64,000 bases of DNA from assembly GCF_019603315.1 (NCBI RefSeq), contig NZ_CP080649.1:3659436-3723435 (forward strand). Reading direction: 5' to 3'. Shown piece by piece: positions 24,299 through 34,065 of the stretch. The DNA comes from Ruficoccus sp. ZRK36. GTDB taxonomy: Bacteria; Verrucomicrobiota; Verrucomicrobiia; Opitutales; Cerasicoccaceae. How positions within the stretch are numbered: the stretch's first letter is position 1; each line of letters opens with the position of its first letter. Below the pieces are notes generated by a model. The model was not told the DNA's origin, did no database searches, and saw only the letters and a list, made by a program, of their open reading frames with translations. The translations under genes and the position numbers were made by a program.

Positions 24299-25603
24299 AT
24301 GTCTGGTCCAGTCACAGGAAAAACCTACGCTGAGGGTGAAGGCCCTCCCGGAAACTGGCGTTCATGGCTGATCTGGGGCAGTGCCGCGGTCTTCTATTTA
24401 TACGAGTTTTTCGTGCGTGTCGGCCCCTCTGTGATGGAGAAGGACCTGCAGGATGTCTACGGTGTCAGTGCCGGGATATTCGGCTTTGCGACGGGCATCT
24501 ACTACTACATTTACGCACCCATGCAGATCGCCGTCGGCCTGCTGCTGGATAAGCTCGGCGTCAGGCGTGTGCTCGTACCCGCCGCCATCTTGTGCTTCCT
24601 CGGCTGCCTGCTGACGGTCCTCGTGCCAGACATTGTCGGCTTCGGACTGGGGCGCGCGCTCATGGGCTTTGGGTCGGCCTTCGCCTTTGTCGGGTGTATG
24701 CATCTGGCCACTGTCTGGTTTCCCGGGAATCGTGTGGCCCTGCTCTCCGGGCTGACTACCACGCTCGGGATGGCCGGTGCCATCTTCGCCCAGCGGCCTC
24801 TGGTCGAGCTTTTCAACGCGGTCGGCTGGCGTGAGACCTGGGCCTTTTGTGGCCTCGGTGGTGTCCTCATCGCGTTCGCCATGTGGATCCTGATCCCGAA
24901 GCCCCCGCCCTGGGTGGTCCCCGAGGATGAAGAGGCCAGCACCGTCCTCAACGGTCTGAAGGCCGTGGTCAAAAATCCGCAGAGCTGGATCATCGGCTTG
25001 ATTGGCTCAGCCCTCTTTTTCAACCTCAGCGTCTTCGGTGCTCTGTGGGGCGATGAGTATGTGGAAACCCTGACCGGGGCCGATGACCGCAGTGCCGCCA
25101 ACGCCATTTCGTTCCTCTACGTGGGCTGGGCCGTAGGGGGTCCGCTCATGGGTGCCATCTCCGACCGGCTGGGCAAGCGTAAGCCCGTGCTGATGGTCTC
25201 GCTCATCGCCACCGCGGCCGTGAGCGCGCTCATGCTGACCGTCAGCCACATGAGTATGTGGGAGTGCAGCGCACTACTACTGCTGCTCGGGCTCGTCTCC
25301 AGCGCGCAGGTCATCTGCTTTGTCTGTAGTCTGGAGCATAACCCGGACTGGGCCTCGGCGACCGCCATATCCTTCTGCAACCTCGTGGTCATGCTCATCG
25401 GCGGCATTTTCCAGCCGATTGTGGGCTGGATTCTCGACCTGCGCACAGAGGGAGCGCTTCACCCGGTCTACACGGTAACGGACTTCCGGGTGGCCCTGCT
25501 GAGCATGCCCATCATCGCCGTCATCGGTATCGTGGCCGCCCTCTTCCTCAAAGAATCCTACGGGATCAAAGAGGATACCTTCGAAGCTCTCGGCGAGGAG
25601 TAG
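24299..25603 (+). CDS. Major facilitator superfamily transporter
   Basis: 434 residues with twelve predicted helices in two six-helix halves. The loop between helices 2 and 3 has the MFS signature 'GLLLDKLGVRRVLVPAA' and the cognate loop in the second half is 'GAISDRLGKRKPVLM'. It is an inner-membrane secondary transporter. The substrate is not recognisable. The mocR gene is divergent upstream, and MocR regulators often control uptake or export of amino acids and related compounds, which is a weak hint only. Confidence 0.88.
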   Translation: MSGPVTGKTYAEGEGPPGNWRSWLIWGSAAVFYLYEFFVRVGPSVMEKDLQDVYGVSAGIFGFATGIYYYIYAPMQIAVGLLLDKLGVRRVLVPAAILCFLGCLLTVLVPDIVGFGLGRALMGFGSAFAFVGCMHLATVWFPGNRVALLSGLTTTLGMAGAIFAQRPLVELFNAVGWRETWAFCGLGGVLIAFAMWILIPKPPPWVVPEDEEASTVLNGLKAVVKNPQSWIIGLIGSALFFNLSVFGALWGDEYVETLTGADDRSAANAISFLYVGWAVGGPLMGAISDRLGKRKPVLMVSLIATAAVSALMLTVSHMSMWECSALLLLLGLVSSAQVICFVCSLEHNPDWASATAISFCNLVVMLIGGIFQPIVGWILDLRTEGALHPVYTVTDFRVALLSMPIIAVIGIVAALFLKESYGIKEDTFEALGEE

Positions 25604-25629
25604 CCGATACCACCGAAGCGCACAAATGC

Positions 25630-26964
25630 TCAGGGCTGCGGCTCTTCAGCGGACGAAGTATCGACTGACCACACCGGCCACTTACCGCTGTAGTCCTTCT
25701 TCTCCTGACCGATTTTGAGCTGGCTCATCAGGATGTCTACCTCGGGCCGGGCGTTATCGATAAAGCCCATCGACCAGGTGCGGTCTGCGCCGTTGTCATA
25801 CGGGATTTCCCGCTCAAAGGTTTTCACCCATGGGTCGCCTCGGTGCTGCTGTTCACGGATCTCGACCTTCACCTGTGTACCGGGTGCAAGCAGCAGGCGA
25901 TGCGAGCCGTCAGGCATGCGCTCCAGGTCCTTGGCATACAGGTCAGCGATCTGCTCGTGCTTCCAGGCACCATCCTCCCAGACGGCGAGCCAGGAGTTTT
26001 TACGCAGGTTGTAGACCACAAAGGGCGTGCCATCCGGATACCAGGACACCAGCACACGGTTGATCAGGCGCTCCTCGGTCTGCGGTCCGGTGTCCACCAG
26101 CACGCAGTGCGCAAGCATTTCATCGAAGTCGATTAGCTCGCCCAGATCGGTGCCATCGGCAGACTGCCAGGTGCCGCTCTCGGGCAGAAAGGTCGCGAAG
26201 TACGCATTGCGGGAGCCCATGTTGTGGCCATTGGGGCCACCACGCATCACCCACACGAAGTGCACGCGGTCGGGGTGCTCGCCATCGGCAGGCTGCAGGA
26301 TATCGTGAAAAGCGTACACCTCGTCAATCCGGTCGGGGTCCTGCTGGGCCGAGTCAATCGCCGGGATATGCTTTGACCAGGTGCGGCCACTATCATCTGA
26401 GTAGACATACCCGAAGGGGCGATACGGCCAGTGAATGTCCTTGGTCTGGCTGTAGAAAATATAGACCCGCTCACCCACGGTGATGATCATCGGGTAGCAG
26501 TTGTTCTCCTCCTCGATGAGTTGATACTCCCAATCCCCTTCCATCTCGTGCGGAGCCGGGGAGCGAGCCAGTTGCAGGTTGTCACTGTGGTCCGCCCAGG
26601 TGACGAGCAGGCTGCCGTCCGGAGCCTGAGCCATATTTGGGTAGTTGTGGTAGTCCCAGGTGCCGTAGTACTCCAGGCGGTGAATCTCCTGCTCGGGCGT
26701 CCACTGGCCGGTGGCATGATCGTAGCTGCGCCCCATCACGCTCATGCCCGGGCCGTTCCAGCAGACAAAGGTCTTATCGACGACCGGGTCATAGAGCCCG
26801 TAGCCGTGCGGACGGCGGCAGCCATAGGTAGCATCAGAGGCCAGCCGCGTAAAAGCCGCGTCCGGCGGTGTAGCAGGCGCCTCAGCGGCACGGGTGGTGC
26901 TAAAGGGGAACAACATTGCAAAAGCCAGCAAAGCCAGCCCTGCGGGGGTACGAGCGGTCTTCAT
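25630..26964 (-). CDS. Secreted BNR-4 type beta-propeller protein (possible polysaccharide lyase or sialidase-like)
   Basis: 444 residues from the ATG at 26964; upstream in-frame codons to 27204 lack a signal and look non-coding. Signal peptide about 1-29 ('LLAFAMLFPFSTTRA|AEA'). The mature part shows BNR-type repeats with Asp-box-like turns ('YSDDSGRTWSKHI', 'WYPDGTPFVVYNL') and conserved 'YPNMAQAPDGSLLVTWADHSD'. The BNR-4 family includes seven-bladed propellers among ulvan lyases and uncharacterised glycan enzymes. Substrate unknown. The gene lies downstream of the IclR-like regulator (same strand), with a sulfatase divergent from that regulator, suggesting sulfated glycan use. Confidence 0.75.
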   Translation of the reverse strand: MKTARTPAGLALLAFAMLFPFSTTRAAEAPATPPDAAFTRLASDATYGCRRPHGYGLYDPVVDKTFVCWNGPGMSVMGRSYDHATGQWTPEQEIHRLEYYGTWDYHNYPNMAQAPDGSLLVTWADHSDNLQLARSPAPHEMEGDWEYQLIEEENNCYPMIITVGERVYIFYSQTKDIHWPYRPFGYVYSDDSGRTWSKHIPAIDSAQQDPDRIDEVYAFHDILQPADGEHPDRVHFVWVMRGGPNGHNMGSRNAYFATFLPESGTWQSADGTDLGELIDFDEMLAHCVLVDTGPQTEERLINRVLVSWYPDGTPFVVYNLRKNSWLAVWEDGAWKHEQIADLYAKDLERMPDGSHRLLLAPGTQVKVEIREQQHRGDPWVKTFEREIPYDNGADRTWSMGFIDNARPEVDILMSQLKIGQEKKDYSGKWPVWSVDTSSAEEPQP

Positions 26965-27088
26965 TGCGAGCAGTGTAGAACAAACGCGCCGGGTTTGTCC
27001 GCACCGGAAAAAACGACATTCATTCAAACGCATTGAATCGCAACACCGCTGTGGCAATTTACCGAATGGCCGCGCAGACGCGCCCCCT

Positions 27089-27883
27089 TCAACGCTTTCC
27101 CGAGCGGGGCTCGAGGGTGAACCGAAAGGCCGGGACCCGTCCGTCGAGGATCTCCCGCAGCGCATCAGCGGCCTCGCACAGCGCTGCCTGCCAGGCGTCC
27201 ACATCCAGCAGGTAAATAAACCGCGCCACCAGCCCGACCGAGAAGCAGACCGGCCCCTGCCCCGAGAGCATCACGGGGACGGCCAGGCGCAGGATGGCGG
27301 AGTTCTCCTCCTGATACTCCAGTGCGTAGCCGCGTTTGCGGATCAGGCGAAGCTGGCGCTCATAGGCACTCCAGTCCTGCTCATAGAGCTCGGGGCGCAG
27401 CTGCATCCACCACCGGCTATGACATTGCTTGGCGATCCCCTCCTCGGCATAAGCGATAAAGATCTTGGCGAAGCCGTGAAAGGGCACCAGCGGCCACTCG
27501 TAGCCGGCGGGCGAGAATTGCCAGTCTGAGTCCACCGGGCGAAACTCGTCCAGAATCTTCATCGTCATCACCCCCACCCGCGCAAAGAGCGCGCTGGCGT
27601 GGCCCGTGCGGGCGCTCAACTCCACCAACACCGGATGCGTCTGCGCCCGCAACGCTGTAGGCAGGGCATAGATATTTGTACCGGTGGCCAGACGGCTCCC
27701 CGCACCGGGCAGGTAAAGCCGTTCCCGGTGCTCGACCTCTCCCTCGCGCTCCAGCTCGTCCAGCAGCGCCGAGACCGTCGTGCGCGAGACCGGGCTGAGC
27801 AGCGCGACCAACTCCTCGAAGCGGGCGGGCCCCTGCTCCTTCAGGTGTCGCATCACTACCAACGCACGGCTCAGTTGTCCCAT
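27089..27883 (-). CDS. IclR-like winged-helix transcriptional regulator
   Basis: 264 residues from the ATG at 27883; a GTG about 40 bases upstream is an alternative. N-terminal winged helix (about 1-60, 'QLSRALVVMRHLKEQGPARFEELVALLSPVSRTTVSALL' region) followed by an IclR-type ligand domain with 'VPFHGFAKIFIAYAEEGI' in the place where IclR proteins have the G-x-x-K/A-A-L-A motif. IclR proteins bind small carboxylates or sugars. It is divergent from the sulfatase gene and reads toward the BNR-4 gene, so it probably controls both. A symmetrical site lies between the divergent genes. Confidence 0.75.
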   Translation of the reverse strand: MGQLSRALVVMRHLKEQGPARFEELVALLSPVSRTTVSALLDELEREGEVEHRERLYLPGAGSRLATGTNIYALPTALRAQTHPVLVELSARTGHASALFARVGVMTMKILDEFRPVDSDWQFSPAGYEWPLVPFHGFAKIFIAYAEEGIAKQCHSRWWMQLRPELYEQDWSAYERQLRLIRKRGYALEYQEENSAILRLAVPVMLSGQGPVCFSVGLVARFIYLLDVDAWQAALCEAADALREILDGRVPAFRFTLEPRSGKR

Positions 27884-27894
27884 CTCGGTATTAG

Positions 27895-27910
27895 GTCCAT
27901 TTTTCTGGAC
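27895..27910. promoter_or_regulatory. Candidate operator GTCCA-N6-TGGAC between regulator and sulfatase
   Basis: A perfect 5-bp inverted repeat with a 6-nt AT-rich centre, 12 bp upstream of the regulator start and 74 bp from the sulfatase start. IclR-family operators are short AT-centred palindromes, so this is a reasonable autoregulatory site. Confidence 0.45.
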
Positions 27911-27983
27911 TTTTACAAGCTTCACTTGACTTTGCCCCTCCACGGGCTGGACCACCCTGAACGATCCGGACAGCGTTCTCTCC

Positions 27984-29468
27984 ATGGCCCAGCAACGCCC
28001 CTTGAACATCCTCCATCTCTTCGCCGACCAGCAGCGCTTCGATACTATCGGAGCGCTTGGCAATACCCTGATCCGCACGCCCAACCTCGACCGCCTCGCC
28101 AACGAGGGACTGGCCTTCACCCGGGCCTACTCGCCCAGCCCGGAATGCGTCCCGGCGCGCGCCAGCATGATCACTGGCCACTACCCCGGCCGCACCGGCT
28201 GCTACGGGAACCGCCATACCATGCCCTCCAACGAGGAGCAGCCCTCCTTTATGGAGCGTCTGAAACAGGCCGGCTACCACACCCACGGCGTGGGTAAGTG
28301 CCACTTCAACCCCGACCGCTTCGCGCTCCGGGGCTTCTGCGCGCGTGAAACACAGGAGGAGATCCCCCAGCGCCGTGAGGATGACGACTACGCAAGCGGC
28401 CTGCTGGAGCATGGCTATGACTGGCTGCTCGAGCCGCACGGCATCCGGGGAGAGATGTACTACATCCCCCAGCCCAGCGTGCTGCCCCCGCACGAGCACC
28501 CCACCCACTGGATCGGGGACCGCACCGCCGCCTATATCCGGGACAACGCCAATTCTTCCGAGCCCTGGTACCTTTATGGCAGCTTCATCCACCCGCATCC
28601 GCCCTTCGCCCCGCCCGTCCCCTGGCACAAGCTCTACCGCGCCCCGGACATGCCCCTACCCATGATCCCGGAGGACCGCGACGATCTGATCGTTTACATC
28701 AACCGTTATCAAAACCGCGCCAAATACCGCGACAACGGCGGAATCGACCTCAACCTCGTGCGCTGCCAGCGCGCCTACTACTACGCCTGCATCAGCTTCA
28801 TCGACATGCAGGTCGGGCGTATCCTGCAGGCGCTGGAAGAGACCGGCCAGCTCGCCAACACCCTCATCCTTTACGGGGCCGACCACGGTGAATACCTCGG
28901 CGACTACGGCTGCTTCGGCAAGCGCGGCATGCATGATGTGTCCGCCCGTGTGCCGCTGCTGGTGCGCTGGCCGGACGGATACCGCGCCGGCGAGCGCTGC
29001 GACACCCCGGCCAGCCTGGTGGACTTCGCGCCGACCTTTGTTCAGGCCGCCGGGCTCGACACCTCCGAAGGCGAGTACGACGGGCTTCCGCTGCGTGACC
29101 TCGCCAGTGGAAAGGTGCACCGTGAGCGCGTTTACTCGCAGCTCGACTGCGCGGACATGGGGCTCTACATGGCCGTCGAGCACGATTGGAAATTCGTCTA
29201 CAGCGCGCCAGACCAGAAGGAGTACCTCTTCGACCTCAAAAACGACCCGCGCGAAACCGCCAACCTCGCGACCCGCAACCCCGACCACCCGCAGCTCCAG
29301 CGTCTGCGCGGAGAATGTCAGGCATGGATCCGCGGTACCGGCCAGACCGAAGAGGTATCCGCCGATGGCCAGTGGAAACCCTATGAGCCGAAGCGCATGC
29401 CCAACGACCCTGACCAGGGCCTGATCTTTCAGGACCCGCCCTGGTGGGACGGCAAGCCCCCGGTCTGA
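27984..29468 (+). CDS. Type I (formylglycine-dependent) sulfatase
   Basis: 494 residues. The sulfatase signature C-x-P-x-R occurs as 'CVPARASMITG' (about 55-65), where Cys is converted to formylglycine; metal ligands are in 'LHLFADQQRFDT' (about 10-21) and in 'ILYGADHGEYLGDYG'. It hydrolyses sulfate esters, probably on a carbohydrate. There is no signal peptide, so it would act in the cytosol on imported oligosaccharides, or a different start is used. It is divergent from the IclR-like regulator and probably part of the same regulon as the BNR-4 propeller. No maturase is present in the window. Confidence 0.92.
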   Translation: MAQQRPLNILHLFADQQRFDTIGALGNTLIRTPNLDRLANEGLAFTRAYSPSPECVPARASMITGHYPGRTGCYGNRHTMPSNEEQPSFMERLKQAGYHTHGVGKCHFNPDRFALRGFCARETQEEIPQRREDDDYASGLLEHGYDWLLEPHGIRGEMYYIPQPSVLPPHEHPTHWIGDRTAAYIRDNANSSEPWYLYGSFIHPHPPFAPPVPWHKLYRAPDMPLPMIPEDRDDLIVYINRYQNRAKYRDNGGIDLNLVRCQRAYYYACISFIDMQVGRILQALEETGQLANTLILYGADHGEYLGDYGCFGKRGMHDVSARVPLLVRWPDGYRAGERCDTPASLVDFAPTFVQAAGLDTSEGEYDGLPLRDLASGKVHRERVYSQLDCADMGLYMAVEHDWKFVYSAPDQKEYLFDLKNDPRETANLATRNPDHPQLQRLRGECQAWIRGTGQTEEVSADGQWKPYEPKRMPNDPDQGLIFQDPPWWDGKPPV

Positions 29469-29645
29469 CCCTGAGCCAGGCGACAAAACTGCACGACAAG
29501 CAACTACCCCGCTCGCTCCGGAGCGCGGGTCGAAGGTTATTATCGTAGCGCGGAGGGAAGAGAGTTTCCCCTGTATTCCTGTTCGCTAACACCCAGCGCC
29601 CAGCTAGACGGGAGCACGCGCAACACAGAGTCGGGCGCGCCGGAA

Positions 29646-30854
29646 CTAAACGTCGCCGGTGATCTCGACGGCGAGCAGCGTCACGTCGTCCATGCGCGGA
29701 GCCTTCCCCCGGAAGGCACGGACACGTTTATTGATACCGGCAGCCATCTCTTCGACCGGTGTTTCCAGCTCAGCCGTAAATGCCTCAATCAGCCGGTCCA
29801 GCTCAAACTCCTCGGCGCACTCGTTGACCGTCTCCACTACCCCGTCGGTGTAAAAGAGCAAGCGGTCACCAATGGCCAGATCGAAACACTCGCCGTGGCG
29901 CTCACGGCCAGTCGCGAAGCCAATCGCGTCCTGCGGCTTCAGGCGGATGACGTCGACCTTACCGCTGTCCTTGTGGTAGTGAAGGATGTCTGGATGCCCC
30001 GCATGGGCGACCTCGAGCACGTATTTGCCATCCTTGTTGCGGATGCGTGCGGCCACCATGGTCACATAGTTGGGGCGGATCAGGTCGGCGATATCCTTCT
30101 GGACCTGCTCCATGGCATCCTCCAGGCGATCGACATGGTCGATCACGGCCTGGTCAGCCACGTGCTTGACCAGCAAAGTATAGAGCGCAGCAGAAATACC
30201 ATGCCCGCAGACATCGCCCAAAAGGGCCAGAAAATCTCCCGATTGCCCCATCGGGAAGCTCATAACGTCACCGCCAACGGCCTCCAGCGGGTTATAGAGG
30301 ACTGAGTACTTCAGAAAGCTGCAGGGCTGCGACTCACCGGGGATCAGGGCACTCTGCACACGCCGGGCGTTGTCGTAGTCGATCTGGAGGATGCGGTTCT
30401 TTTCACGCAGGCGCCGCTCGGAGTCCTCCAGCTTGTCCAGAGCGAGCTTCTCGCGGGTGATGTCACGGGAGATGCCCAGAATGCCCACCAGCTTCCCCGA
30501 GTTCAGGTGCAGCGGGATCTTGGTCGAGGTGACCCAGGTGATGTGTCCATCGGCCCAGGTTTCCTTTTCAGTCTCGTTGATCAGGGGCTTACCAGAGCGG
30601 AGGATCTCCTGCTCGTCGTCGTAGGCCTGCCGGGCGTGCTCTTCGGTAAAGAAGTCGAAATCCGTCTTACCCACGATCTCGTCCAGCTTACTGACACCGA
30701 ACTTCTGCGCGTGGCGGTGGCTGACGTACACGAAGCGGCACTTCATGTCCTTAAAGTAGATACAGTCCTCGGACTCCTTTAAGAGCGCGTCAAAGAGCGC
30801 CGGAATGCTCATCCGGTAGATGTCCTGTACCTGCTTGACTTCGTCTGATTTCAT
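29646..30854 (-). CDS. PAS-domain SpoIIE/RsbU-type serine phosphatase
   Basis: 402 residues from the ATG at 30854, preceded by a good GGAGG Shine-Dalgarno nine bases upstream. An N-terminal PAS domain with PAC tail (about 15-135, 'GILGISRDITREKL') leads through a coiled-coil linker (about 137-165) to a PP2C-like SpoIIE domain with metal-binding 'AVGGDVMSF' (about 193), 'LLGDVCGHGISAAL' and C-terminal 'RMDDVTLLAVEI'. Such proteins dephosphorylate anti-sigma-factor antagonists. No partner gene (STAS or anti-sigma) lies next to it, so the target is elsewhere. Confidence 0.92.
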   Translation of the reverse strand: MKSDEVKQVQDIYRMSIPALFDALLKESEDCIYFKDMKCRFVYVSHRHAQKFGVSKLDEIVGKTDFDFFTEEHARQAYDDEQEILRSGKPLINETEKETWADGHITWVTSTKIPLHLNSGKLVGILGISRDITREKLALDKLEDSERRLREKNRILQIDYDNARRVQSALIPGESQPCSFLKYSVLYNPLEAVGGDVMSFPMGQSGDFLALLGDVCGHGISAALYTLLVKHVADQAVIDHVDRLEDAMEQVQKDIADLIRPNYVTMVAARIRNKDGKYVLEVAHAGHPDILHYHKDSGKVDVIRLKPQDAIGFATGRERHGECFDLAIGDRLLFYTDGVVETVNECAEEFELDRLIEAFTAELETPVEEMAAGINKRVRAFRGKAPRMDDVTLLAVEITGDV

Positions 30855-31016
30855 GGCCGTCAACCTCCCACACTTCGGCTGTCCATGAACCGTCATACAG
30901 GTATGCATTGGCTAAGGTCCAGCGCGAAACTTACACGTGAGTGTTTTTCTCACCCACGGGGTCCCGCTGCGGTATAGACACAGTACCTCAAAACCGACCA
31001 ACACGCCAGCAGACAT

Positions 31017-31052
31017 AAAAAAACGCCCGCCCGGATTGTACCGGAGCGGGCG
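31017..31052 (-). terminator. Rho-independent terminator of the Gfo/Idh/MocA gene
   Basis: On the minus strand a GC-rich stem (CGCCCGC pairing with GCGGGCG, plus a CCGG/CCGG extension past a one-base bulge) with a six-base loop is followed by seven T. It lies 35 bp beyond the stop of the oxidoreductase gene. Confidence 0.85.
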
Positions 31053-31087
31053 CCCGCAAAAGCGGTCCAAACCTATAAATAAAGGTG

Positions 31088-32173
31088 CTACTTCTTGCCC
31101 TTCAGCAGATTGACGGGGGCGTTTTTCCCATCGGAGACGTAGCAGCTATCCAGAACCTTCTGCAGCTCCGCTCCGCGGACGAAATCAGGCTGGTCCTGCA
31201 CACCGGTACGGATGCTCTTGATAAAGCGCGCGTAGTTGTTCGGCGTTTTCTTCGCCTTACACTCCTTCCACGTGGCTTTTTCGAGGTTACGGCCCAGGCT
31301 GGTACGATAAATATCGTTACCCCAGTCGGTGTCGATAGCCGCGCTGCCCGTCGTACCGGCAATCTTCAGATACAGACGGTTCGCGTGCCCACCGCACCAG
31401 CGTGTGGTGTGGATGGCCCCGAGAGCGCCATTGGTGAACTCGACCGTCATGGCCGCACTGTCGTTCGCGTCGAGGTTGTACTCGCCGATCTTGTCGCCGG
31501 GAGCCTTGTGGAAGACCTTCAGCTTGCAGAAGATGTCCTTCAGCGAGCCGACCGGGAAGGTCGCAAAGTCCAGGATGTGGACGCCGACATCCCCGAGGAC
31601 GCCCTTGCTGCCATGAGAGCTGGACAGACGCCACAGCCAACGCGGCTCGGTCTGCCAGTCGCCCCAGACCTTGCTGGGGAGCCAGGACTGCAGATAGCTG
31701 GCCTCGACGTGACGAATGTCACCGAGCTTACCGTCAGCGATCAGCTTGGCCACCGCCTGCAGGCTCGGCATGTCACGATAAGAGAGGTTGACCATGTTGA
31801 TCACCCCGGCCTTTTCGGCAGCCTTGACCATGCGCTGCGCATCCGCGTGGTTGACGGCCAGTGGCTTCTCGCAGAGCACGTGCTTGCCTGCTTTCAGGCA
31901 TTCAATAGCGACGGCGGCATGGAACGAATCCGGCACGACGACCGAGACGGCATCCACCTGTGATTGAGCCAGCATATCAGACACAGAGTCGTAGACTTCA
32001 GGAATGTCGAACTCGGCTGCGAAAGCCTCAACCAGCTTGCGGTTCATATCAACCGCAGCGACGAGCTTACAGCCAGGAATCTCCTGATAACGGCGGGCAT
32101 GCTGCTTGCCCATGTTTCCGGTACCAATAATGGCCAGACGAACAGGCCCCGAACGACGGGTAGTCTTTTTCAT
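31088..32173 (-). CDS. Gfo/Idh/MocA family oxidoreductase
   Basis: 361 residues. N-terminal Rossmann fold with 'LAIIGTGNMGKQHARRY' (about 13-29), then the family's 'EKPLAVNHADA' (about 101-111), whose Lys is catalytic in many members, and the C-terminal alpha/beta domain. No signal peptide, so it acts in the cytosol on sugars, inositols or similar polyols with NAD(P). It follows the ThuA-domain gene by 91 bp on the same strand, a pairing common in carbohydrate loci of Verrucomicrobia. An efficient terminator follows the stop. Confidence 0.92.
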   Translation of the reverse strand: MKKTTRRSGPVRLAIIGTGNMGKQHARRYQEIPGCKLVAAVDMNRKLVEAFAAEFDIPEVYDSVSDMLAQSQVDAVSVVVPDSFHAAVAIECLKAGKHVLCEKPLAVNHADAQRMVKAAEKAGVINMVNLSYRDMPSLQAVAKLIADGKLGDIRHVEASYLQSWLPSKVWGDWQTEPRWLWRLSSSHGSKGVLGDVGVHILDFATFPVGSLKDIFCKLKVFHKAPGDKIGEYNLDANDSAAMTVEFTNGALGAIHTTRWCGGHANRLYLKIAGTTGSAAIDTDWGNDIYRTSLGRNLEKATWKECKAKKTPNNYARFIKSIRTGVQDQPDFVRGAELQKVLDSCYVSDGKNAPVNLLKGKK

Positions 32174-32264
32174 GGTGAAAGGGATAGGATGGTTTTTATC
32201 CGGCCCGGGAGTCCATACCCGGACCGGACAGATTAAATGGAGTGAAGGTTAGTCAAGAAGCGGC

Positions 32265-33035
32265 TTACTTGTGGCCGATCTTCGAGCGGGAGGCGGCCTC
32301 CGGGTCTTCCGGCAGGGGCTCCAGCGCGGGAGAGTTCGGGCATACATCGGGGATGCGGACGCCTGACATCGCCCAGCGAACGGCGTTGGTGATGATCGTC
32401 TGCACCTCGTCCTGATGGTAGGTCGGGTAGGTCTCGTGACCCGGACGGAAGTAAAAGACCCGGCCATAGCCGCGGTACCAGGTGGCCGCACTGCGGAAGA
32501 CCTCACCGCCTGTGAACCAGGAGACCATCAGCAGCTCGTCGGGAGCGGGGATGCCGAAAGGCTCACCGTACATCTCCTCCTGCGGGATCTCAAAGTAGTC
32601 GCCGATGCCCTTCATGATCGGGTGCGAGGGCATCATGTTCCAGAGGCGTTCCTTGTCGGTGGATTCGCGCCACTTGAGCGAGCAGGTCGTCCCCATCAGG
32701 CTCTTGAAAATCTTCGAGTAGTGACCGGAGTGCAGGACGATCAACCCCATGCCCTCAAGCACGCGGGTCTTCACCTTGGCAACGATCTCGTCGGAGACCT
32801 CCTTGTGGGCCATGTGGCCCCACCACACCATCACATCGGTCTCATCCAGCACGCTGCCACCCAGCCCGTGCTCGGGCTCGTCCAGCGTAGCGGTGCGGAC
32901 GGTGATGTCGGCATCCTTGCCGAGAAAACCGGCAATCGTGTTATGCATCCCATCGGGATAGATTTCGGCAACTTTGGGGTTCTTTTTCTCGTGGCGAAAT
33001 TCACCCCAAACGGTGACGCGGATCGGTGTGCTCAT
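32265..33035 (-). CDS. ThuA-domain protein (glutamine-amidotransferase-like fold)
   Basis: 256 residues from the ATG at 33035. '[24 protein letters not shown]' region at the N-terminus, '[21 protein letters not shown]' and '[16 protein letters not shown]' are typical of ThuA, as is the C-terminal '[18 protein letters not shown]'. ThuA was named for trehalose utilisation in Rhizobium; the catalytic role is still unclear. Co-directional with and upstream of a Gfo/Idh/MocA gene, and divergent from an AraC regulator, which likely controls the pair. An in-frame extension to 33173 lacks family similarity. Confidence 0.9.
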   Translation of the reverse strand: MSTPIRVTVWGEFRHEKKNPKVAEIYPDGMHNTIAGFLGKDADITVRTATLDEPEHGLGGSVLDETDVMVWWGHMAHKEVSDEIVAKVKTRVLEGMGLIVLHSGHYSKIFKSLMGTTCSLKWRESTDKERLWNMMPSHPIMKGIGDYFEIPQEEMYGEPFGIPAPDELLMVSWFTGGEVFRSAATWYRGYGRVFYFRPGHETYPTYHQDEVQTIITNAVRWAMSGVRIPDVCPNSPALEPLPEDPEAASRSKIGHK

Positions 33036-33193
33036 GATTGTATAGGGAGTATTGGGCGCGGACAGCCGCGCAGGTTCATGGATTAAACGATGTGTCCAAC
33101 CTGTCCCTACCCTTTGGTTTTGACAAGCGGGCAGAGTCGTATTGATTCGAGCTTTATAGTACAAATCCGGCATAGCCCTACCAAACCATTCCC

Positions 33194-34063
33194 ATGCCTA
33201 CCTCCCACTCTGAGCTCAAGGACATCCAGGCCGTCCTGGCACGCATGCGCTCAGGCAAGCTCAAGATCCACCTGCCCCAGCGGCGTGAGCTCCACCGTAA
33301 GCGCCCGAAGTCCCACTTTCACGCCATTCCTGAGCTCTTTATACAGACAGGGGGCGCCACGGATTTCGACTGCGCTGGCGAGTGCTTCCGCCTGCTCACC
33401 GGGGATATCTGTGTCATGCCGCGCGGGGTGCCGCACCGGGAGACACCGGTCGATCTGGCCACGCCCTACAGCATCATATGCATCTGCGGATTCCGGGACG
33501 GAGTACAGCTGCGCCGGGCGCAGTCAGACATATCCGGCAAGATCTACGGCTACAATGCCGACAGCTACACCGGCAAGCGCTTCAACACGCTCCTGAGCTA
33601 CCTCGATGATATTTCCCGTAAAGACAACCTGGCTCCGAAGTTCCGCAAGCCCTACATGCAGGGCTTGCTGGAGGCCTATTTCTGCGCCTTGTGCTCAGAG
33701 CTGGCCCAGCCGCGCACACCCGAGCCCAACCCGGCTCCACACCTGGTAGCCGAAGCGGAGAAATACGTACACGGTCGCCTTAGCGACTCCGGGCTGACGG
33801 TGGCTGGCATTGCGACGACCCTTAACTGCACAGCCGACCATTTATCCCGCCAGTTCCACCGCGTCCGGGGGCTTACCCTGACGAGCTGGATCGCGCAGGA
33901 GCGCATCGCTCAAGCCTGCAACCTGCTCGAAGATCCGGGCTATAACATCTCGGAAATCGGCTGGGCCTGCGGCTTTAACGAGCCCTCCTACTTTATACGC
34001 ATCTTCAAGCGCCACATGGGCATGACGCCGCGCCAGTTCCGGCTCACGACCAACAAGCCATGA
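33194..34063 (+). CDS. AraC-family transcriptional regulator with cupin sensor domain
   Basis: 289 residues. An N-terminal cupin-like domain ('[16 protein letters not shown]', '[16 protein letters not shown]', about 38-95) precedes a C-terminal AraC double HTH ('[22 protein letters not shown]' and '[29 protein letters not shown]', about 192-282). It is divergent from the ThuA/Gfo pair, with 158 bp between the starts, so it is probably their sugar-responsive activator. It is convergent with the sucrose genes and ends 2 bp from them. Confidence 0.92.
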   Translation: MPTSHSELKDIQAVLARMRSGKLKIHLPQRRELHRKRPKSHFHAIPELFIQTGGATDFDCAGECFRLLTGDICVMPRGVPHRETPVDLATPYSIICICGFRDGVQLRRAQSDISGKIYGYNADSYTGKRFNTLLSYLDDISRKDNLAPKFRKPYMQGLLEAYFCALCSELAQPRTPEPNPAPHLVAEAEKYVHGRLSDSGLTVAGIATTLNCTADHLSRQFHRVRGLTLTSWIAQERIAQACNLLEDPGYNISEIGWACGFNEPSYFIRIFKRHMGMTPRQFRLTTNKP

Positions 34064-34065
34064 GC

